NCBI GenBank assembly: GCA_020348965.1 | Contig: CP070760.1 | Location: 2,258,526-2,297,358 of the forward strand | Direction of reading: 5' to 3' | Source: Candidatus Heimdallarchaeota archaeon | GTDB lineage: Archaea > Asgardarchaeota > Heimdallarchaeia > Hodarchaeales > Hodarchaeaceae | DNA length: 38,833 nucleotides | Part shown: positions 33,703 through 38,833 of the stretch, one piece after another | Numbering within the stretch: the first letter of the stretch is position 1 | Layout: each line of letters starts with the position of its first letter | Made by a program: the position numbers and the translations under genes | Notes under the pieces: model-generated | Databases searched by the model: none | What the model saw: only the letters and a program-made list of their open reading frames with translations | Told to the model about the DNA's origin: nothing

Positions 33703-35700
33703 TTGCAGAGCGGATTTGAATATGATGTAGATATTTACGATGAAGAAATTCCTTCAGAGGTCTTTAGTTTTAAAGAGTCTTTGAGAGCACGGTTTAGGGA
33801 ACTCAGACATAGTGTTTCTCTTTTGAAGAGGAGTCCTCTTTTCATTTTTGGTTTTTTCACAATAATGTTTTTAGTTGCCTTAGCAGTATTTGCTCCCTTT
33901 ATTACAAACTTTGGTCCCTCGGAATTTGCCATTGATGACATATTGCATGTCAATTATATAAAACAACCTCCTGGGTGGAGAGATAAAGTAACAAAACAGA
34001 TAGCATGGTCTGAAATAAATGATTTATCGACAGATTTTGGTATTGATCCCAACTTAGCTGTCCGCAGTTGTATTGTAGATTTAAACAATGATAGTTTAGA
34101 AGATATACTAGTGGGAACTAACTCAAGTCAACTTTTATTTTACGAGAATATTGGATCTGATGACCCAGTAAATCCAAATAAATGGACTTTAAGCAGTACC
34201 CTCACATTTCCAACAATTCCTGAAAATATAACAGGGTTGGTAAGTCCTGCAGCCGGTGATATTAATAATGATAGTGTTACTGATGTAGTGATTGGCGGTA
34301 ATGATGGGAAAATCTACCAAACCTTGAACAATGGTACTCCAGGCTCTCCAGAATGGACAGATTTTTCGCTTATGTATGACATAGATGGTGAAGAACTCAG
34401 ATATGCAGGTCAAGCCCATCCTACATTAGTAGACTATAATCATGATAATCAAACTGATTTAGTAATAGGGTCTAGTGATTATGCAATCGATGTCTATCTT
34501 TGGGAGTACGATGTCTTTCAAAGGGCATGGGGATTTGAGTTACAATCTAATATGCCCAAGGACATTAAGAACAGAAAACTTAGTTTAGATGGAAGTTACG
34601 GGTCTGGAGGAGAGTGGGTCGATACCCCATTAGGAAGTGGGTCTGTAAGAGTAAACTTTATACATATCAAACCTGATAGCGTCAAATACTGGGATATTGC
34701 GGTTATTTTCGATTCAGGTGATTATGAGTTCTTTACAGCAACTGACATCGTCTCAAATCCAAATTATGTGATGCTCGATAAATCAAAACCCTCTGCTAGA
34801 TTCGATTTTCCTATAGTGGAAGCAGAAATATCTTTTGACTTCCTGTTTTATGATTATATTATTGACGTTAGTGCAGGTAATATCACGTTTGAAACTGAAG
34901 TCAATCAATCTGAATTTATTGAAGGTGGGGAGAACCAAACTGAGATAATCAAATTAAGTAGATTATTGGAGTTTAAACCAGGAGGAACTGTTGTCTACTC
35001 TTTCCAATTCCTCGAAGAGGATGGTAGAGTCCACTATTTTGGAACAGATCAGCAGGGAGGGGATATCTATAGTAGATGTATCTGGGCGCTTCAGACAGAT
35101 CTTATTTTAGCCATCTGGGTTGTTGCAATTGCAGTTGTTATAGGTACTATTATTGGTGCTATTGCTGGTTATTTCGGTGGATGGATTGATCAATTGATTA
35201 TGCGAATAACTGATGTATTCTTTGCTTTTCCTGGATTAATACTAGCAATGGCTATTGCAGCTGCCCTCGGGAGAAGCATGTTTAATCTATCGATAGCTCT
35301 GATCGCCGTATGGTGGGCTGGATATGCCCGAATTGCTCGTGGCCAAGTCATATCCGAGAAGAGTCGATTATATGTGGAAGCAGCTAGAGCCGTTGGTTTA
35401 GGGAATAGTCGAATAATCTTCCGACACGTATTACCAAATAGTATCTACCCATTATTGGTTGCTGCTACATTAGATCTTGGAGGTGTGGTACTCACCGCGG
35501 CTGGGTTGAGTTTTATCGGTTTCGGTGCAAACCCAGGTGATGCTGAACTGGGTAGAATGATCGCTGATGGAAGAGACTACTTCATCAAATCACCCTGGCT
35601 TGTCTTTTTCCCTGGTTTCTTTATATTCTTAATTGTACTTGCCTTTAATCTGATTGGCGATGGAATCAGAGATGTCATGGATCCGAAGCTTCGTCGGTGA
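33703..35700 (+). CDS. DppC/OppC-like permease with large FG-GAP-containing ectodomain
   Basis: A 665-residue permease, about twice the family norm of roughly 300. A cytosolic N-terminus and TM1 (about 44-70) are followed by about 370 inserted extracytoplasmic residues before the canonical FGTDQQGGDIYSR motif (446-458) and a complete DppC core. The core includes the EAA loop YVEAARAVGLGNSRIIFRHVLPNSIYP and a C-terminus VMDPKLRR. The insert contains three Ca-loop-like FG-GAP motifs at 126-134 (DLNNDSLED), 186-194 (DINNDSVTD) and 244-252 (DYNHDNQTD), then a second beta-rich unit. In GTDxxGRD the Arg is Gly here. GGAGGT (33691-33696) sits six bases before TTG 33703, so I choose that start over TTG 33679. 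Confidence 0.9.
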   Translation: MQSGFEYDVDIYDEEIPSEVFSFKESLRARFRELRHSVSLLKRSPLFIFGFFTIMFLVALAVFAPFITNFGPSEFAIDDILHVNYIKQPPGWRDKVTKQIAWSEINDLSTDFGIDPNLAVRSCIVDLNNDSLEDILVGTNSSQLLFYENIGSDDPVNPNKWTLSSTLTFPTIPENITGLVSPAAGDINNDSVTDVVIGGNDGKIYQTLNNGTPGSPEWTDFSLMYDIDGEELRYAGQAHPTLVDYNHDNQTDLVIGSSDYAIDVYLWEYDVFQRAWGFELQSNMPKDIKNRKLSLDGSYGSGGEWVDTPLGSGSVRVNFIHIKPDSVKYWDIAVIFDSGDYEFFTATDIVSNPNYVMLDKSKPSARFDFPIVEAEISFDFLFYDYIIDVSAGNITFETEVNQSEFIEGGENQTEIIKLSRLLEFKPGGTVVYSFQFLEEDGRVHYFGTDQQGGDIYSRCIWALQTDLILAIWVVAIAVVIGTIIGAIAGYFGGWIDQLIMRITDVFFAFPGLILAMAIAAALGRSMFNLSIALIAVWWAGYARIARGQVISEKSRLYVEAARAVGLGNSRIIFRHVLPNSIYPLLVAATLDLGGVVLTAAGLSFIGFGANPGDAELGRMIADGRDYFIKSPWLVFFPGFFIFLIVLAFNLIGDGIRDVMDPKLRR

Positions 35701-35742
35701 ATTGTATTATCAAATCAGTGATATTGAGGAGAACTGAGATAT

Positions 35743-36858
35743 ATGACTAGCGTTATAGACCAAGACCAAGAAAAGATCTTAAAAATCAGAGGATTACGAG
35801 TTCATTTCTACACTTTTGAAGGTGTTGTTAAGGCTCTTGATGGAATAACCTTTGATGTGTTTAAAGGAGAAAGTCTGGGACTAGTTGGAGAAACTGGTTG
35901 TGGGAAATCTGTTACTGTTAGATCAATTATGAGATTAATCGAAGAACCTGGAAAAATCGTCGAAGGGGAAATCGACTATCATGGGAAGGATATTTTAACA
36001 ATGAAAGATAAAGAAGTTCGTAGAATCCGTGGAAAGAAGATTGCTATGATATTTCAGGATCCTATGACTTTTCTTAATCCTGTCCTTCGAGTTGGTGATC
36101 AGGTATCAGAAGTTTTTCTTTTACATCAGGAAATTCCTGAAGCCAAGAGGTCAGATGGTAAAATCGATAAAAAGAAGCTGAAGGGACTATTACGTACAAA
36201 AGTCACTGACATCTTTAAAATTGTCCGACTACCAGATGTCGAAGAATTATATGACCGGTATCCCCATGAACTCTCAGGTGGTATGCGCCAACGAGTTATG
36301 ATTGCCATGGCTATTGCAAGTAACCCAGACATCATGATTGCTGACGAAGCAACTACGGCCCTGGATGTTACTATTCAAGCACAGATCCTCGATCTTCTTA
36401 ATGACCTTAAGGATGAACTGCGTACAACTTTGATTTTCGTTACACATAATTTAGGCATTATTGCGAATATGTGTGATCGGGTGATCGTATTGTATGGTGG
36501 TCAGATAGTAGAAGTTGCTGAAACAGTAGAACTATTCCAAAAATCAATTCATCCATATACAAGAGGACTTTTAAAAGCTATCCCGTTGATCCATCGTCCT
36601 AAACGAGAATTGGATGCTATAAGTGGTGTGGTTCCAAATTTAGTTACCCCTCCAGAAGGATGTAGATTTCATCCACGTTGTTATATGGCTGCTGAAAACC
36701 CAGAAATAAAAGAACGACTGTGCGTTAAAGAAAGACCAGATCCCTATGAATATTTTCCTGGACATTTCGTTGCTTGCCATGTCCGAAGATTAGAAAGAGT
36801 AGATGAAGATGCAGGTCTAAAACCAGAGACTGTCTATGAGAAAATTGAAACCCAATAA
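35743..36858 (+). CDS. Dipeptide/oligopeptide ABC transporter ATPase (DppD/OppD-like)
   Basis: A 371-residue nucleotide-binding subunit. Walker A GETGCGKS is at 49-56, the Q-loop at Q105 (IFQDPMTFLNP), the signature LSGGM at 177-181 and Walker B IMIADEAT at 197-204. The H-loop His235 lies in FVTHNLG. The C-terminal oligo_HPY region has four Cys (307, 313, 327, 345), in the arrangement known to hold a 4Fe-4S cluster in some DppD proteins. A short lysine-rich insertion (about 135-150, DGKIDKKKLKG) extends the helical subdomain. It hydrolyses ATP to drive transport as a heterodimer with the following DppF-like subunit. The usual Pro of the Walker B DEPT is Ala, which is common in this subfamily. 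Confidence 0.93.
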   Translation: MTSVIDQDQEKILKIRGLRVHFYTFEGVVKALDGITFDVFKGESLGLVGETGCGKSVTVRSIMRLIEEPGKIVEGEIDYHGKDILTMKDKEVRRIRGKKIAMIFQDPMTFLNPVLRVGDQVSEVFLLHQEIPEAKRSDGKIDKKKLKGLLRTKVTDIFKIVRLPDVEELYDRYPHELSGGMRQRVMIAMAIASNPDIMIADEATTALDVTIQAQILDLLNDLKDELRTTLIFVTHNLGIIANMCDRVIVLYGGQIVEVAETVELFQKSIHPYTRGLLKAIPLIHRPKRELDAISGVVPNLVTPPEGCRFHPRCYMAAENPEIKERLCVKERPDPYEYFPGHFVACHVRRLERVDEDAGLKPETVYEKIETQ

Positions 36859-36899
36859 TTTCAAGAGATATTACTAGTTAAAATGAAAGGTGTTCTTAA

Positions 36900-38195
36900 G
36901 TGGCTCAAGCCGATGTAGAAGAAAGTTCAGTTGAACTTAAAGAAGAAGTAGAAACTCCCGACGAAGATAACCTGATAAAAGTGCGAAACCTCGTAAAATT
37001 CTTTCCAATTACTGGCGGACTCTTAAGTAAAGTAATTGGATACGTTCATGCTGTTGACCACATTTCTTTTGACGTTCCCAAGGGAAAGACAATTGGGGTT
37101 GTCGGGGAATCTGGATGTGGGAAAACTACGCTTGGACGAACTATCTTGCGACTAGTCGAACCTACATCAGGTGAAATCTATTTTGACAATCATGATATAC
37201 CAAACTTACCTTCTAACCAAATGAGGCATCTACGAAGGCGAATGCAGATCGTTTTCCAAGATCCTTATGCAAGTTTAAATCCACGAATGATGGTCAAAGA
37301 TATCTTATCAGAACCCCAAATGGTTCATAGGAGGATTATCCAGCGAAAATTCTCAATCCCTGCATTTGTTTTTCTGCTTATTACTTTCCTAGGTTTTATT
37401 GTTTCACTTATCATTAATCAATTTGGGAGTGCTATTGACCTTTCATTACCAGGGGTTTGGTCCTTTTCAATTCCACTTCCGTCCTTCTCACCATCTGACC
37501 TTGATTTTCTGAACTCGTCTTTATTCCCTGTTGTTATTTACTCGTCTTTTGCCTTATTTTTACTCTTTCTTTTTCTAGCTTACTCTGTACGGAAGGGTCC
37601 ATCACAAAATCAGATAAATGCCTATATTCTTCGTATTCTTCGAGAAGTTGGCCTTGACAAAGAGCACTTAAACCGTTTTCCTCATGAATTTAGCGGTGGA
37701 CAGAGACAACGAATATGTATTGCACGAGCTCTTGTTTTAAATCCAGATTTCTTAGTCCTTGATGAACCAACTGCTTCCGTTGATGTTTCAGTCCAGGCAA
37801 GAGTTCTTAATTTACTAAAAGGATTGCAAAAGAAGAGAAATTTGACCTATATGTTCATAAGTCACGACCTCTCTGTAGTGACTCACATGAGTGATATAGT
37901 TATGGTGATGTATCTCGGAAAAATTATGGAAATTGGACCGAAGAACATTTTTACTTTGGCTGCATCCAAGGTACATCCTTATACGTCAGCCCTTGGTGGA
38001 GCACTTCCTGTTCCTGACCCTACCTATTCAAAAAAGGCAATTATTCTTAAAGGAGATGTACCTAGTCCAGCGAATCCTCCTCCTGGGTGTGTTTTCCATA
38101 CTAGATGTCCTGAAGCGCAAAAGATTTGCACTACAGATGAACCAGAGTTAAAACATAAAGAACATGGCCACTACATTGCGTGTCATTTCAGATAA
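36900..38195 (+). CDS. DppF/OppF-like ATPase with transmembrane hairpin inserted in the helical subdomain
   Basis: A 431-residue ABC ATPase. Walker A GESGCGKT is at 69-76, the Q-loop at Q120 (VFQDPYASLNPRM), the signature FSGGQRQR at 264-271, Walker B FLVLDEPT at 284-291 and the H-loop at His322. An oligo_HPY tail has Cys 397, 403, 410 and 428. All catalytic motifs are intact. Between the Q-loop and signature, about 80-100 extra residues (about 145-240) include two strongly hydrophobic segments (153-173 and 209-229). They are separated by a Ser/Pro-rich loop of about 35 residues, so the helical subdomain is apparently tethered by a membrane hairpin. I know of no typical DppF with this. GTG 36900 is preceded by AAGGTG. 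Confidence 0.9.
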   Translation: MAQADVEESSVELKEEVETPDEDNLIKVRNLVKFFPITGGLLSKVIGYVHAVDHISFDVPKGKTIGVVGESGCGKTTLGRTILRLVEPTSGEIYFDNHDIPNLPSNQMRHLRRRMQIVFQDPYASLNPRMMVKDILSEPQMVHRRIIQRKFSIPAFVFLLITFLGFIVSLIINQFGSAIDLSLPGVWSFSIPLPSFSPSDLDFLNSSLFPVVIYSSFALFLLFLFLAYSVRKGPSQNQINAYILRILREVGLDKEHLNRFPHEFSGGQRQRICIARALVLNPDFLVLDEPTASVDVSVQARVLNLLKGLQKKRNLTYMFISHDLSVVTHMSDIVMVMYLGKIMEIGPKNIFTLAASKVHPYTSALGGALPVPDPTYSKKAIILKGDVPSPANPPPGCVFHTRCPEAQKICTTDEPELKHKEHGHYIACHFR

Positions 38196-38207
38196 ATGGA
38201 GTGAAAC

Positions 38208-38459
38208 ATTATTACCGAAAAAAAATCAACAGTTAAGGAAAACTTAGAAGATAGTCTTGCTGCTATTCCATCACAGCCACACCACATATCCCTTTTTTCG
38301 ACTCCAGAGAAAAGTGATTTAGAAGGGGTCTCACTGGAGTTCAAAGATTGGATCGCCTTATTTATTGCGTTAATCCAAACTGTATTCCTCCCTCTTTTAA
38401 TAATAATGGGAATTTTTATCCTACTAGCCATTATTTTTAGAATAATCGTTCTTTTTTAG
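38208..38459 (+). CDS. Small tail-anchored membrane protein of the transporter operon, apparent ATT start
   Basis: An uninterrupted 83-residue frame with no ATG/GTG/TTG before the codon at 38406. It has a polar charged first half (TEKKSTVKENLEDSL) and a C-terminal hydrophobic segment of about 36 residues (WIALFIALIQTVF...RIIVLF) that ends the protein, as in tail-anchored or single-pass proteins. GGAG at 38198-38201 lies six bases before ATT 38208, with a second ATT at 38211, 12-15 bases after the DppF-like stop. The composition and position support a real gene that standard start-codon rules miss. A one-base sequencing or assembly error after ATG 38196 is the main alternative. Confidence 0.6.
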   Translation: MITEKKSTVKENLEDSLAAIPSQPHHISLFSTPEKSDLEGVSLEFKDWIALFIALIQTVFLPLLIIMGIFILLAIIFRIIVLF

Positions 38460-38467
38460 ATAGACGA

Positions 38468-38480
38468 TTTCCCTTTTTTT
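38468..38480 (+). terminator. T-run terminator at the end of the transporter operon
   Basis: A TTT-CCC-TTTTTTT tract begins about ten bases after the stop codon of the last operon gene. An imperfect inverted repeat follows at about 38499-38519. Confidence 0.45.
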
Positions 38481-38685
38481 ACACTCGCCTTGCAATACTT
38501 TCTTTTGAAGAAAAGAAGGGGGAACTCAATCCGCCAACTTTATTCAGAAGATTTAATAAAATGGAGAATCCAATTTGGTGCAATCATCTATAGGAAATAA
38601 TTACCTTAATTCCCACTTTTAGAAGCGATTGCGGTCACACATATGTTTTTGAGGAAAACAATATATTACTATTTTTCTAAGAAAA

Positions 38686-38699
38686 TATAAAAAAAAGAG
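38686..38699 (-). terminator. T-run terminator of the minus-strand surface protein gene
   Basis: On the minus strand the sequence reads CCTCTTTTTTTTATAT starting about 20 bases after the stop codon at 38720. It is a typical archaeal U-tract. Confidence 0.5.
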
Positions 38700-38719
38700 G
38701 GGGGGAGGGGAAGATTCTA

Positions 38720-38833
38720 TTATCTTCGTCTCTTTAGAGCAATTACACCGAGGACTAAGCTAGCGAAGAATAGCGAAACAATGGTAAATCCAGGCGCTGG
38801 TTCTTCTGTGGTAGTGGTGGTGGTGGTAGTAGT
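38720..38833 (-). CDS. C-terminus of a surface protein with Thr-rich linker and PGF-type TM sorting tail (partial)
   Basis: Only the last 37 residues are in the window. They comprise nine consecutive Thr, EEPAPGF, a hydrophobic segment of about 18 residues (TIVSLFFASLVLGVIAL), and the basic end KRRR followed by a stop. This tripartite Thr-rich spacer, PGF motif, helix and Arg tail is the layout of archaeal PGF-CTERM-type and similar lineage-specific sorting or anchoring signals on S-layer or secreted proteins. The 5' part lies outside the window. It could be a transporter solute-binding protein, given the neighbouring operon without one, but nothing visible proves that. Confidence 0.75.
   Translation of the reverse strand, partial: TTTTTTTTTEEPAPGFTIVSLFFASLVLGVIALKRRR

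Noticed and set aside
38818-38833. Short tandem repeat GGT/AGT at the window end as a microsatellite
   Set aside because: It is the coding sequence of a poly-Thr linker in the minus-strand surface protein.

Overview
The window most likely comes from an archaeon, and the gene content fits an Asgard (Heimdallarchaeia-like) genome. The reasons are AT-rich TATA-type promoters 20-45 bases ahead of many starts (several apparently leaderless or with short leaders), T-run terminators, archaeal enzyme types, large membrane-anchored ectoproteins, a surface protein ending in a Thr-rich/PGF/TM/Arg-rich tail, and eukaryote-reminiscent parts (a TFIIH-p44-like C4C4 zinc finger on a beta-propeller). Lineage is inference from content only; no rRNA or tRNA gene is present. 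I saw no CRISPR array, insertion sequence or att site.

Layout. 1-1.6 kb: a DUF35-type OB-fold protein and two small unknown minus-strand genes. 1.8-4.9 kb: a membrane-anchored penicillin-amidase-family Ntn hydrolase with a small polytopic partner. 5-10.7 kb: ordinary metabolism (glutamine synthetase family, SAH/MTA-deaminase-like amidohydrolase, class III aminotransferase) and one unknown polytopic membrane protein. 10.7-16.1 kb: an accessory-looking block with two tandem Mrr-like proteins whose catalytic positions are replaced, a galactokinase-like GHMP kinase, a tandem winged-helix protein, and a large P-loop ATPase fused to a restriction-endonuclease-like domain. Conspicuous direct and inverted repeats lie in its intergenic spaces. 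16.3-17.6 kb: a beta-propeller protein with the C4C4 zinc finger.

17.7-21.9 kb: a two-gene receptor operon on the minus strand. The first gene is dCache-TM-HAMP-TPR-VWA with an intact MIDAS. The second is a paralogous dCache-TM-HAMP protein with no output domain. 22.1-25.2 kb: PLP-type arginine decarboxylase (SpeA) and a class V aminotransferase, convergent. 25.3-32 kb: a cell-surface subtilase with a cytosolic zinc ribbon, then a large FtsX/MacB-type permease with no ATPase beside it.

32.5-38.5 kb is the most unusual part: an oligopeptide/dipeptide-type ABC transporter operon (DppB-DppC-DppD-DppF order) remodelled in several places. The DppC-like permease carries a roughly 370-residue ectodomain with FG-GAP-like calcium-loop repeats. 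The DppF-like ATPase has a two-helix transmembrane hairpin inserted between its Q-loop and signature motif. A previously hidden 83-residue tail-anchored protein, apparently starting at ATT, ends the operon. No separate substrate-binding protein is encoded in it. My working hypothesis is a transporter in which receptor and membrane-anchoring functions have been built into the core subunits. The window ends with the C-terminus of a surface protein on the other strand.
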